Part shown: positions 44,451 to 56,356 of the stretch, in pieces
Layout of the letters: the number at the start of each line of letters is the position of its first letter
Position numbering within the stretch: the first letter of the stretch is position 1
DNA from: Myxococcales bacterium
GTDB lineage: Bacteria; Myxococcota_A; Bradymonadia; UBA7976; UBA1532
NCBI GenBank assembly: GCA_020633555.1
Contig: JACKDL010000017.1
Span: 62,001-126,000, forward strand
Reading direction: 5' to 3'
DNA: 64,000 bases
Made by a program: the position numbers and the translations under genes
The notes under the pieces: model-generated
The model's input: the letters and a program-made list of their open reading frames with translations, nothing else
Told to the model about the DNA's origin: nothing
Database searches by the model: none

Positions 44451-46079
44451 TCAGGGCTCGGGCGGTGCCTCGGGCGGCACGATCCGGTCGGTGGGCCAGG
44501 GCAGGCTGCCCACCTCCCAGAAGTCGCCCGGCGCCTCGATGGCGCTGCTGCGCTCGTCCACCAGGGCGCCGCCGGCAAACAGACGGACGGTGGCCACCAC
44601 GGGGCGGCTGCCCGCCGCGTCGGCCACGTAGCGCACCCGCAGGCGGTAGGGGGCGCCCAGATCGGCCGTGGGCTGCGGCTGGGCCACCACGATGTTCTCG
44701 GGGCCGCCGCCGTCCACGTCGTCCACGTCCAGTACGGGATCGTGGGCGGGGCCGGCGTCGCCCCAGTCGGGCGTGGGGTTGTCGGCGTCGCAGATGAGGG
44801 CGCCGTCGGGCGGATCACCTGCCTGCGGGTGCAGCAGTTGCAGATCCAGGTCGGTGCCGTCGCCGTCGTCGGGGGTGCGCCAGACGAGCTGCACCTGCAT
44901 GCGACCCCCGGCGTCCACCACCGCCAGGAAGCTCACGGTGGCGTCGCCGCAGTCCTCGGAGCTCACGTCGAGGTTGTCGGTGACGCGCAGCCGCACGGTG
45001 TAGCGGCCGGGCAGGTCGGGCGAGAACAGGGCCTGCGGGGTGACGACGTCGTCGGGGCGGCCGCCGTCGGCGGGCGAGTTGCGGTTGAAGTAGGACTCCA
45101 CCGGCGCCGAGGTGCCCCCGGCGGGGCGCTCGATGATGGTCCACTCGTAGGCGGCGATGCTGCCGGTGTCGGTCTGCGACAGGCTGCCGTCCAGCAAGAT
45201 GACGGTCCCGGCGGTCACCTGCTCGGGCAGGGGCGCGATGACCGCCTGGGGGCAGCCCGGGGTGTTCGCGCGGCCCAAGAGCTGGACCGTGAGCTGGGGC
45301 AGCAGCGGATCGTCGGAGAGCACCAGCAGCCGCCCCGACAGCGCGCCCTCCATGCGGGGACGGAAGCTGATGGGCAGCTCGACCGGCGCGCCGCTTGCGG
45401 GGACCTCGCGCGGCGGGTCGCCCGCCGCCTCGAAGCCTGGGGCGCCATCGAAGCGCAGGGCCTCGATCTGCACGGGGGCGTCGCCACAGGCCTTCAGCGT
45501 CAACGGGAGCACGCTGCCGCCGCCCACCCCGGTGGGCGGGAACGTCAGCGCGGTGGGCTCGGCCCGCAGGCACCGCCCGTCGGCGTCGCCGCGCAGGGAC
45601 ACCGTGCGCGCCTCGCCGGCGGCCCACAGGCTCAGCTCGGCCACGTGAGCGCCGTTGTCGGGGTTGCTGTACAGCACCTTGAAGTTGGCGCTGCGCCCGG
45701 CGCCCAGGCCGGCGCGGCCGTCGCCGTCGGGATCCACGAGGACCTCGGGCTGCCGCCGGGGGTCGCGGCCGTCCAGCCGTACCTGGAAGGCTTGCGAGCC
45801 GCTCAGGGTGACGGACTCGAAGGGCACCGCGCAGTCGCCGTTGTTGTGCACGGTCAGGGTGTGCTCGCGGGGGCCCGTCGTACCGTCGCGGGGGAACACC
45901 AACGGGTCGGGATCGAAGGTGAGCCGGGCCACGCAGTCCGTGCCGCCGGCGCCGCCCATACCACCGACGCCGCCGTCGGCCGGGTTGCCCCCGGCGCCAC
46001 CACCGCCAGCGCTCTCATTGGTCTCGGTGCATCCCAGCGCCAGGGTGGCGGCCAGGGCGATCCAGTGTGTGCGACTCAC
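44451..46079 (-). CDS. lipoprotein with two ASH-like modules and a PKD-like module
   Basis: 542 residues from GTG 46079, preceded by GGAGGGG; the short signal peptide ends at ALGC (Cys17). A Gly-rich tether follows (GGGGAGGNPADGGVGGMGG). Two ASH/choice-of-anchor-D-like beta modules come next (LTFDPDPLVFPRDG with LTVHNNGDC; LRAEPTALTFPPTGVGGG with LTLKACGD, LSGRLLVLSDDPLLPQ). Then a PKD-like module (ILLDGSLSQTDTGSIAAYEW, YTVRLRVTDNLDV) and a C-terminal domain with GTDLDLQLLHP, DWGDAGP, LDVDDVDGGGPENI and APYRLRVRYVAD. Paralogue of the next gene on the same strand. Outer-membrane or surface lipoprotein of unknown role; no enzyme motif seen. An in-frame upstream ATG at 46118 would place charged residues before the signal and is disfavoured. 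Confidence 0.8.
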   Translation of the reverse strand: MSRTHWIALAATLALGCTETNESAGGGGAGGNPADGGVGGMGGAGGTDCVARLTFDPDPLVFPRDGTTGPREHTLTVHNNGDCAVPFESVTLSGSQAFQVRLDGRDPRRQPEVLVDPDGDGRAGLGAGRSANFKVLYSNPDNGAHVAELSLWAAGEARTVSLRGDADGRCLRAEPTALTFPPTGVGGGSVLPLTLKACGDAPVQIEALRFDGAPGFEAAGDPPREVPASGAPVELPISFRPRMEGALSGRLLVLSDDPLLPQLTVQLLGRANTPGCPQAVIAPLPEQVTAGTVILLDGSLSQTDTGSIAAYEWTIIERPAGGTSAPVESYFNRNSPADGGRPDDVVTPQALFSPDLPGRYTVRLRVTDNLDVSSEDCGDATVSFLAVVDAGGRMQVQLVWRTPDDGDGTDLDLQLLHPQAGDPPDGALICDADNPTPDWGDAGPAHDPVLDVDDVDGGGPENIVVAQPQPTADLGAPYRLRVRYVADAAGSRPVVATVRLFAGGALVDERSSAIEAPGDFWEVGSLPWPTDRIVPPEAPPEP

Positions 46080-46205
46080 GTCCCCTCCCTCTCCGGTGCT
46101 TCCACCGGGCCGAGGCATGCGGGCCCTGTATCGTCACACTGGGGCAGGGAGGTCACAGGTGGGGCGGCGGCGCTACAAGGTGCAGTGGCCACCCCGCGGC
46201 GGGGG

Positions 46206-46226
46206 TGGGACCGCCAAGCGGTCCCA
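46206..46226 (-). terminator. hairpin after the larger ASH/PKD lipoprotein
   Basis: TGGGACCGC / GCGGTCCCA, nine paired bases with a 3-nt loop, lies 20 bp past the stop of the minus-strand gene ending at 46246. It separates the two paralogous lipoprotein genes, so the downstream one likely has its own promoter. Confidence 0.5.
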
Positions 46227-46245
46227 GGCATCGCGGTGGGGCGGA

Positions 46246-48285
46246 TCAGGGGATCTGGTTGATGTCGTCCCAGAACCGGTTGATCTCGACCACGCGGCGC
46301 TCCTGCGGCGTCCACTCGATGCCGGCCACCGTCCAGAAGTTGTCGGTGACCACCAGGTCGCGCTCGAACTCGTCGATGAGCTGGCCGCCCAGGTAGATGC
46401 GCAGGGTGACCGCGCTGGTGCCGTAGTCGCCTACCAGGAAGCTCTCGCTGCGGTAGTAGTGCACGCCGACGCGGTAGGGGGCGCCCAGGCTGGCGGTGTT
46501 CTCGGGCTCGTCCAGGTTGATGTTCTCGGGACCGGCGCCGTTCACGTCATCGATGTCGAGGGACGGGTTGGCCACGGCGCCCGGGGGGCCCCAGTCGGGG
46601 TTCTTGTTGGCGAAGTAGCAGTCCAGCGGCGCCTGGCTCCAGCGCTGCCCCAGGGGGTGCAGCAGGTGCAGGTCGACGTCGGTGCCGTCATCGTCGGTCT
46701 GGTCGCCGTCGCGGGCGGTGTCCCACACGAGCTGGACGTGGATGTCCTCGTTGGGCTCGGCGGTGACCTCGACGCGGGCCACGGGCTCGGGGCAGCTCTC
46801 GCTGGGCGCCACCAGGTCGAGGTTGTCGGTGACGCGCAGCTCGAACACGTAGTGGCCGGCCAGGTCGACGAAGAACAGCGCCTCGGGGGTGCTGGTGTCG
46901 TCGTCGCGGCCACCGTCCGCGGGCGAGTTGCGGTTGAAGAAGGTCTCGTGGGGCACGGCGGTGCTGCCATTGGGGCGCTCCACCACCACCCACTCGTAGC
47001 GGGCGATGCTGCCGTCGGGATCCATGGACGAGCTGGCGTCCAGGCGGATGATGTCCAGGGGCAGCACCGTGTAGCTGGCCTGCGCCACGCCGGGCACCGG
47101 GCACTCGTTGATGGTGCCACGGCCCACGATGGGCACCTCGACGCTGGGGGTGGCCGCGTCGTTGCTCTCGATGATGAGCTTGCCGCCGTAGGCCGCCTCA
47201 TCCTCGGGGGTGAACTCCACGGCGATCAGCTCGCTGGGCTGGTTCTCGGGGGTGGCCCCGGGCAGGTTCAGCGGCAGCTCGAAGTCCTCGCGGATGCGGT
47301 ACGCCGGGGCGGTGTCCTCGCTCAGGCGGATGTTGCTGACCGACAGGCCCTCCTGCCCGCAGCTCGTGATGGTCACGGGCTTGGGGGTGGTGCGGCCCAC
47401 CAGGGCGGCCGAGAACTCGAGGGTGGGCGGGCTGACCTGGATGCAGGGCGCCGCGCCGTTGGCGGTGATGGGCACCACCAGCTCGCCGCGGTTGCCGTCG
47501 TTGGTGCGGATGATCAGCTCGCCCGAGTCGGGGCCCTCGGTGGGGGGCGCGTAGACCACGGTGGCGGTGATGGTGCCCTCGGGGGCCAGGCCGTCCTGGC
47601 CGTCGCCGTCGGGATCGACCAGCACCGAGGGATCCTCGGCCACGTTCACGTCGCCGATGCGCAGGCTGAAGTCGGCCGAGCCACCCACGACGATGCTGTC
47701 GAAGAGCAGCGCCTCGGAGCCGATGTTGCTGATGGTGAGCGTCTCTTCGGCGGTGGCGCCCGCGGGCACCCGGCCGAAGGAGATGCTGTCGGGCTGCACG
47801 AAGATCTCAGCGCCGCCGCGGGGCGAGCTGATGGGGATGGTCACCACGCCCTTGTTCGGGTCGTTGCAGCGGAAGCCCACGCTGCCGCGGGCGCCCGAGC
47901 TGTCCGTGGGGGTGTAGGTGAGCCGCAGGGTGATGCGGTCGCCCGGCGCCACGTCGATGGTGGCGGGGAAGACCGAGCTCTTGGCCGTCTCGTCGTCGCC
48001 CGCGTACCACTCGAGCGAGAACTGGTCGAGGTCGTAGCTGCTGCGCCCGAACTCGATGAGCTTCAGGGTGCCTTGACCACCGTTGCTCAACTCGACCTCG
48101 CGCACGAGGACATCACCAGCCTGCGCGCGCGGGAACAGGAACCGGTCCGGCGCGAGGTCGAGGCGAGCGGCCGCCGTCGAGTTGATGCTGTCGTCGCAGC
48201 CAGTGGCGGCCATGGCCCCCACCATCAAGACCAAGAGCCCCAGCGCGGGACCGACTCGCCACAACCGAGACCCGGTCAGTTTCAT
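46246..48285 (-). CDS. lipoprotein with three ASH-like modules and a PKD-like module
   Basis: 679 residues from ATG 48285 (AAGGA 8 bases upstream; ATG 48294 is an alternative). Signal peptide with lipobox ATGC. Three ASH-like beta modules in series (LDLAPDRFLFPRAQAGD; IFVQPDSISFGRVPAGATAE with LTISNIGSEALLFDS; IQVSPPTLEFSAALVGRT with VTITSCGQEGLSV). Then a PKD-like module (IIRLDASSSMDPDGSIARYE, YVFELRVTDNLDL) and the shared C-terminal domain (DGTDVDLHLLHP, DWGPPGAVANPSLDIDDV, GAGPENI, APYRVGVHYYRSES). It lacks the Gly-rich tether of its paralogue. ASH-type modules are scaffolds in many exported Myxococcota proteins; the ligand is unknown. Confidence 0.82.
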   Translation of the reverse strand: MKLTGSRLWRVGPALGLLVLMVGAMAATGCDDSINSTAAARLDLAPDRFLFPRAQAGDVLVREVELSNGGQGTLKLIEFGRSSYDLDQFSLEWYAGDDETAKSSVFPATIDVAPGDRITLRLTYTPTDSSGARGSVGFRCNDPNKGVVTIPISSPRGGAEIFVQPDSISFGRVPAGATAEETLTISNIGSEALLFDSIVVGGSADFSLRIGDVNVAEDPSVLVDPDGDGQDGLAPEGTITATVVYAPPTEGPDSGELIIRTNDGNRGELVVPITANGAAPCIQVSPPTLEFSAALVGRTTPKPVTITSCGQEGLSVSNIRLSEDTAPAYRIREDFELPLNLPGATPENQPSELIAVEFTPEDEAAYGGKLIIESNDAATPSVEVPIVGRGTINECPVPGVAQASYTVLPLDIIRLDASSSMDPDGSIARYEWVVVERPNGSTAVPHETFFNRNSPADGGRDDDTSTPEALFFVDLAGHYVFELRVTDNLDLVAPSESCPEPVARVEVTAEPNEDIHVQLVWDTARDGDQTDDDGTDVDLHLLHPLGQRWSQAPLDCYFANKNPDWGPPGAVANPSLDIDDVNGAGPENINLDEPENTASLGAPYRVGVHYYRSESFLVGDYGTSAVTLRIYLGGQLIDEFERDLVVTDNFWTVAGIEWTPQERRVVEINRFWDDINQIP

Positions 48286-48413
48286 GGGCGGCATCCTTCC
48301 ATCGCGTTCGTGGTCCGGAGGCGACATCCCAGAGGGGTGTGCCGGCATCCCGTGACCATCCTCGTCCACTCAAAGCGGCGGACAGTGCAAAAAACTACCC
48401 GCCGTGCGTTTGA

Positions 48414-50980
<2,567 letters not shown>

Positions 50981-50984
<4 letters not shown>

Positions 50985-53644
50985 GGCGCCCCCTGGGCCG
51001 TCAGCCAGGCGCTCAGGGGCGGGCGCAGGGCGGCGCTCAGGCGGGCGCAGCGATCCACGCTCTGGAGCACCAGATCCACATCGCGAGCCACGCTCGGGGC
51101 ACCTTGGCGATCGGCGAAGAACCGGGCCACCTCGTCCTTGCGGGCCTGATCGCAGAAGCCGGCGGCCAGGGTCACCAGGCTGGCGGTGGCGTTGGCGCCG
51201 AGCCGCTCCTCCAGCGCCGCGTAGTGCAGCTCCAGCCAGCGCCAGGCGGCCGCCCGGGCGGCGGGCTTCGCGATGGCGCGGGTCACCGCCCGGTACTCGT
51301 CGGGCATCAGGGTGCCGTCGAGGATGAGGCCCAGCGATCGGCCCAGGAGCACCGGATCTTCGAAGGCGCCCAGAGCGGTCACCAGCGCGGCCCGGGTCAC
51401 CGGATCGGGCTCCTTGCCCAGGGCGCCCACCAGCGCCTCCCAACGGGCCACGTCGCCGGTGCGCGCGGCCACCGGCAGGGCGCGCACCAGCTCCTCGGGC
51501 TCGACCGCCTCGGGATCGGCCAGGAAACGGTCGGCCAGGGCCTCGGCCCGGGCGGTGAGCCCCTCGTCGTCACCGAGCCAGATCAGGGCGTCCTCGAGCC
51601 GGGGGCGCAGCAGGGTGGCGTCCACCGGCGCGTCGGGGTCGTCCGTCTCGGTCAGGCGGGTCAGGTGGGGCGTGAGCAGGCGGCGCACCAGCGCGGCGTA
51701 GGCGGGCGCCTGGGGCGGGTCCACCGCCACCCGAGCCAACCGCGCCAACGCCGCCACCAGGTGCTCGACCACGATGCGGTGTTCGTCGCTGGCGATGGCG
51801 GTGAGCGCGGTGACGTACACGTCCACCGGCAGCAACCCGGCCTCGAGCTGGGCTTCGAGCTGGCCCACCAGGCCGATGCGCTCGGCGGGGGTCAGCCGCT
51901 TGCGGTGATCGCGCACGAGCTCGACGAGCGCGGGCTGGGGCAGGGTCCAGCGGTAGTAGCCCGCCTGATCGGCGTTGGGGTGGATCCAGTCGGGGCAGGC
52001 GCCCGCCAGGGTCACGTCGCGGCTGGGGCCGTCGAGCAGGGCACAGGTGCGCTCGGTGGCTTTGCCGCGGCCGGCGCGCAGGCACACGGGCACCGACCAG
52101 GGCGCGTCGTCGTTCTCGTCGCCGCCGGTGGCCTGGTAGCGCCCCCGCTCCAGATGCACGAAGGGGGCCTGGCCCGCCGGGCACTTCAGCTCGGCGCGCA
52201 CCAGCGGCACGCCCGGCTGGTCGAGGAACGCCTGCAACGTCGAGCCCACCGGCCGCTCGGCGGCAGCGTCCAGGGCGGCGAACAGGTCAGCGGTGTTGGC
52301 GTTGCCGTAGGCGAAGCGCTCCAGCCAGGCCTGCACGCCCTTCTGCAGGGCCTCCTCGCCCAGCCAGGCCTCGGCCATGCGCAGCACGGCAGCGCCCTTG
52401 CTGTAGGTGATGCGGTCGAAGGCGCGCTCCACGCCCGTGCCGTCGGGCAGCGGCCGGCGCACGGGCGGGGCGCCCTCGCGGCTGTCGATGGCCATCACCC
52501 AGTGGATGCGGCCGACGGCCTCCAGATCGGCCTCGAGCTCCGAGTCCACGGCGTCGACGGCCTTGGCGGCCAGCCACGTGGCGAAGGCCTCGTTGAGCCA
52601 CAGGTCGTTCCACCAGCCCGGGGTGACCAGGTTGCCCATCCAGGCATGGGCCAGCTCGTGGGCCAGCACGAGCTGGGCCCACAGGCGCGCCTGCGGATCG
52701 GCGGTGGCGCCATCCAGCAGCAGCAAGGTCTCGCGGGCCGTGATCAGGCCGGCGTTCTCCACCGCGCCCACCGAGGCGTCGGGGATGGCCAGCAGGTCGA
52801 GCTTCTGGAAGGGGTAGGGCCGGCCGAACCAGTCCGTCATCCACCCCAGCAGCTCCTCGGACCGCTCCAGGGCGTATGCCGCCAGCGGCCGACGGCCCTT
52901 CGCGGTGATGATGCGCAGGGGCACCTCGGCCTCGCCGTCGCTGGCCACCACGTCGAAGGGGCCCACCGCGAAGCCCACCAGGTAGGTCGGGAGCGGCCGG
53001 GTGGCCTTGAAGCGGTGCTTCACCCGCCCCTGGCCGTCGGGCTCGCTGGTGGCGCGTGGAGCGTTGGCCACCACCACGTGCCCCTGGGGGGCCGTGATCG
53101 AGACCTCGAAGGGCGTCTTGAACTCGGGCTGGTCGAAGCAGGGGAACGCCTGGCGGGCCCGATCGGGCTGGAAGCGGGTGAAGGCGTACCAGTGTTCGCC
53201 GAGCTGGTGCCGCCAGACGCCGCCGGGGGTGCGCAGCAGGGCGCGGTGGAACTGGAAGCGCAGCACCGCCTCGCCCGAGGCCAGCGCGTGATCGAACCGC
53301 AGGGTGAGCCCGCCGTCCGGCCCGGCGTCGACGGTGGCGGGCCAGGTCTGCCCGCCCTGCTCGGCCGAGGCCGCCTCGATGGTCAGCCCATGGGCGTGCA
53401 GGCGTACCGCCTGCCGCTCCCCGGCGATCTGGACCTTGATGCGGGCGGTGCCGGCGTAGGTGGCGCCGTTGGGATCCACCTGCAGATCCAGGGTGTAGGC
53501 CTGGGGCACCACGCTGCGGTCCAGCCGCCGGGCCCCGTCGGGGGTCGCCGCCCGCCCGCCCGGCGCCGCGCGGCGGGGGAAGAGCTGGCCGCAGGCCGTG
53601 AGGCCCACCAGGGCGAGCAGACACCAGACGGGGCGGGAGCCCAT
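50981..53644 (-). CDS. lipid-anchored M1-family zinc aminopeptidase
   Basis: 887 residues from ATG 53644 with GGAGG in front. Signal peptide MGSRPVWCLLALVGLTACG gives lipobox LTAC, so the enzyme is exported and lipid-anchored. After the N-terminal beta domain (VVPQAYTLDLQVDPNG, FPCFDQPEFKTPFEVSI), the catalytic domain carries GAVENAGLITARE and H329-E-L-A-H333 with LWLNEAFATWL; all zinc ligands and the catalytic Glu are intact. The C-terminal helical domain is full length. The stop overlaps the start of a second, leaderless M1 enzyme, so both are made together: one outside, one probably inside, consistent with peptide scavenging. Confidence 0.92.
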
Positions 53645-53776
53645 GGGGCCTCCGGCGGGACGTGCGAAAGCGCGGAGCATAGGTAGATGGGCCTGGAGCC
53701 GCAACCGGCCGCGCTTGCTGAAACGCGCGGACTGTGCCAAACGCTGAGGGGTGACACCTGCCCCCGAGCCTCACCG

Positions 53777-54523
53777 GTGACCCGCCTGCTCTGCCTGGGC
53801 ACCGCCGACGCGTTCGCCCACGGCGCCCGGGGCAACGCGTGCTACTGGATCGAGGACGCCGCCGGGGTGGTGGCCGTGGACTTCGGCCCCACGGCGTTGA
53901 TGCAGGCCCGCCGCTTCGGCTGCGACCTGGCGCGGCTGGATGGGCTGTACCTGACGCACCTGCACGGCGATCACATCGGTGGCTTGCCCGTGCTGCTGGT
54001 GGAGCTGGTGTACGGCCAGAAGCGCACGCGCCCCTTCACCATTGCCGGGCCGCCGGGCACTCAGGCGCGGGTGGAGGCGCTGTGGGCCGCCACCTTCCCC
54101 AGCGTGCTCGAAGGCCTGCCCTTCGAGTTCCGGTGGCTCGAGTGGGACGTCCCTGGCGCCGTGCCTGCCCTGGGCCGCACGGTGCATGCCATCCAGGCTC
54201 GCCACGACCGCCTGGCCGTGGCCACCAGCCTGCGGATCGACGGCCCTCGGCACCGGCTGGCCTTCAGCGGCGACACGGGCTGGCAGCCCGAGCTTGCCGC
54301 CCTGGTGCAGGGCGCCGACCTCTTCGTGTGTGAGTGCAGCGGCGTGGACACCGGCTACTGGGGCCACCTGAGCGTGGCCGAGCTCGTGCAGCACCGCGAC
54401 GAGCTGCAGGTGGGCCGCCTGGTGGTCAGCCACCTGAGCGTCGAGAGCCGAGCCGCCGCGCATCGCACGGCGGCGCTGCGGGCCACCGTCGCGGACGATG
54501 GCCTGGTGCTCACGCTGCGCTGA
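53777..54523 (+). CDS. MBL-fold (RNase Z-like) metallo-hydrolase
   Basis: 248 residues if GTG 53777 is used; an in-frame ATG at 53687 would add 30 residues that do not look like the family N-terminus. The sequence opens TRLLCLGTADAFAHGARGN, typical of the RNase Z/arylsulfatase-like MBL subgroup, with the metal motif TPLHLHGDH-type reading LTHLHGDHIGGLP, later FSGDTGW and VVSHLSVES at the expected distal histidine positions. Predicted two-zinc hydrolase, cytoplasmic. Substrate unknown: tRNA processing, cyclic nucleotides and phosphonates all use this fold. Divergent from the aminopeptidase operon; convergent with the propeller-like lipoprotein. Confidence 0.82.
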   Translation: MTRLLCLGTADAFAHGARGNACYWIEDAAGVVAVDFGPTALMQARRFGCDLARLDGLYLTHLHGDHIGGLPVLLVELVYGQKRTRPFTIAGPPGTQARVEALWAATFPSVLEGLPFEFRWLEWDVPGAVPALGRTVHAIQARHDRLAVATSLRIDGPRHRLAFSGDTGWQPELAALVQGADLFVCECSGVDTGYWGHLSVAELVQHRDELQVGRLVVSHLSVESRAAAHRTAALRATVADDGLVLTLR

Positions 54524-54552
54524 CGGCCTGCTCGCGGGGCCCAGCGCCCGGG

Positions 54553-55923
54553 CTACCGGCAGGGCGCCATGGTGCTGAACTGCACCCGCACGTCCTCGGA
54601 GTAGCCCGCCGCGGGCGGGCTGGGATCGCGCACGAAGAACAGGCCCGCCCGGCTGATGGTCCCCGCGACGGTGGCGTTGCCCATGGGCGCCCCGTCCTCG
54701 GGCGCCAGCCGCACCGGCGCGGACGCGTTGCCCGCCGGGGTCACCCGGCTCAGCCCGATGGTCTGCTTGTCGCCGGCGTTGTCTTGCCAGGCCACCGCGA
54801 AGAAGTTCGGATCCAGCCAGGCCACGTCGGTGACCAGCCCGAAGCCCTCGGGCCCCGTCAGATCCACCTCGTCGAGCGGATCGCCGTTCAGGTCGAACAG
54901 GGTCACCCGCATGGTCAGCTCGCCGAGCTGATCCACGGTGCTCCAGCCGATGCCGTAGGCGCCGGCCCCGTAGGCCAGGTGCACCTGGCCCTGGGCCCCC
55001 GCCTCGGGGATGCGCCGGGGCTCGCCGATGGGGGTGGCCCGCTCGCTGATGAGGGTGAAGGCGATGTCCAGGGGGCGCGCCGAGTCGCGGTCCATCCACA
55101 CCACGCCGAAGGCGCCGTCGCCGAAGGCGACGTCGGGCGACAGCACGCCGGTCTCGGTGAGCGTCACCGCCGGGCCCTCGGGCTGGCCCTGCTCGTCCAG
55201 CGGTCGGGCGAAGAGGCCATCCGCGCCCGCCTGGCGTTGCCCGCGACTGTAGACCACCACGCCGGTGGCACCGGGCGCGTAGGCCAGCGCCAGGTGCGTG
55301 GCGTCGAAGGTGGTGTTGAGCTGGGCCGGCTCGCCGCTGGCGGTGCCGTCGGGCTCCACGAGCTGGATCTGGATCCCGCCGAAGCCCACGCCGCCGATGC
55401 GGGCCGACACGATGGCGGTGGCGAAGCGGGTGCCCGTCCACGCCACGGCGTGGGGGGCCACCTTGGTCTGGCCGAGCAGCAGGGGCGCGCCCTGGGCCTG
55501 CCCGTTGCCGTCGAAGCGCTGGAAGTAGACGTGGCGCAGATCGGGCTCGGTGGCGCTGCCGGCGTGGGCCTGCCAGGTCACGCCCCACTCGCTGCCCGTC
55601 CAGACGGCGCGGGGCGAGAAGCCCGCCTCGCCCAGCGCGGGGCGCGGCGCGGTCTGAAGGCCATAGCCGACCATCGGGTCGCACGCAGGAGCCTCGCCGC
55701 CCCCCATGCCCCCTTCGCCCCCGGCACCCCCCATGCCGCCCACGCCACCGCCCATGCCGCCCTCGCCGCCGCCCACGCCGCCGGCGCCGCTGTCGATGAG
55801 GCCGCCTGCGTCGCTGCCGCCGACGGCGGCATCTGCGGGCGTGGTCGCCGGCTCGTCGTCGCAGCCCGCCAGGGCCGCCAGGGTCACGAGCAGAGCGGTG
55901 GCGATGGTGGTGCGCAGGCGCAT
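54553..55923 (-). CDS. propeller-like lipoprotein with Gly-rich tether
   Basis: 456 residues from ATG 55923 (GGGGGG upstream). Signal peptide RLRTTIATALLVTLAALAGC, lipidated Cys21, then a long tether of GGVGGGEGGMGGGVGGMGG type to about residue 80. The rest repeats a ~50-residue unit with a core like A-x3-G-x-F-x-V-x-W-x-D: AVWTGSEWGVTWQAHAG, AVAWTGTRFATAIVS, LALAYAPGATGVVVYSRG, VAFGDGAFGVVWMDRD, LAYGAGAYGIGWSTVD, VAWLDPNFFAVAWQDNAG. Six or seven such units suggest a beta-propeller. Surface lipoprotein, no catalytic motif; binding role inferred. Confidence 0.82.
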   Translation of the reverse strand: MRLRTTIATALLVTLAALAGCDDEPATTPADAAVGGSDAGGLIDSGAGGVGGGEGGMGGGVGGMGGAGGEGGMGGGEAPACDPMVGYGLQTAPRPALGEAGFSPRAVWTGSEWGVTWQAHAGSATEPDLRHVYFQRFDGNGQAQGAPLLLGQTKVAPHAVAWTGTRFATAIVSARIGGVGFGGIQIQLVEPDGTASGEPAQLNTTFDATHLALAYAPGATGVVVYSRGQRQAGADGLFARPLDEQGQPEGPAVTLTETGVLSPDVAFGDGAFGVVWMDRDSARPLDIAFTLISERATPIGEPRRIPEAGAQGQVHLAYGAGAYGIGWSTVDQLGELTMRVTLFDLNGDPLDEVDLTGPEGFGLVTDVAWLDPNFFAVAWQDNAGDKQTIGLSRVTPAGNASAPVRLAPEDGAPMGNATVAGTISRAGLFFVRDPSPPAAGYSEDVRVQFSTMAPCR

Positions 55924-55978
55924 GGTGCAGAACCCCCCGGTGGAAGCGGGCCTCGTTACCATGGGGCGTCCCGACCGC

Positions 55979-56356
55979 TCAAGCGGACCGCGCCGCCACC
56001 CGGGCTGCCAACAGCTCGGCCACCTCGGGTGCCTGCTCGGCCAGCAGCTCCAGCTCGAAGGCCGTGAGGTAGGCGGTGCGGCGGCCGTTCAGCCGCGGGA
56101 AGTCGATGCGCAGGGCGTAGCGGCCGCTGGCGCCGGCCTCGTCCAGGGCGGCGGGTGTCACCTCGACCTGCTCCGGGTGGGCCTGCACGTCGGCCGCCAC
56201 CGAGGCCAGGAAGCGGTGCAGGTCGCGGGCGCGCCGCACCTCGGGCCGACGGTAGAGATCGTAGTGGCGGTTGCGGGACACGGGCCGGCCCGCCCGCAGC
56301 GCGCGGAGCACAGCCCAGGTGGTGGGGTGGAGGGCCGGCGGATCCCCCTCGCTCAC
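55979..56356 (-). CDS. hypothetical protein, last gene of GTGA-coupled operon
   Basis: 125 residues from the GTG at 56356, whose TG overlaps the TGA of the thioredoxin-like gene. Not recognised. Features: a basic, helical N-terminal part (TTWAVLRALRAGRPVSRNRH, YRRPEVRRARDLHRFLASV) and a mixed alpha/beta centre (YALRIDFPRLNGRRTAYLTA) followed by a helix (ELELLAEQAPEVAELLAARV). No signal peptide, so cytoplasmic. The 4-nt overlap with three upstream genes argues that it is a real, co-translated gene. Confidence 0.7.
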   Translation of the reverse strand: MSEGDPPALHPTTWAVLRALRAGRPVSRNRHYDLYRRPEVRRARDLHRFLASVAADVQAHPEQVEVTPAALDEAGASGRYALRIDFPRLNGRRTAYLTAFELELLAEQAPEVAELLAARVAARSA

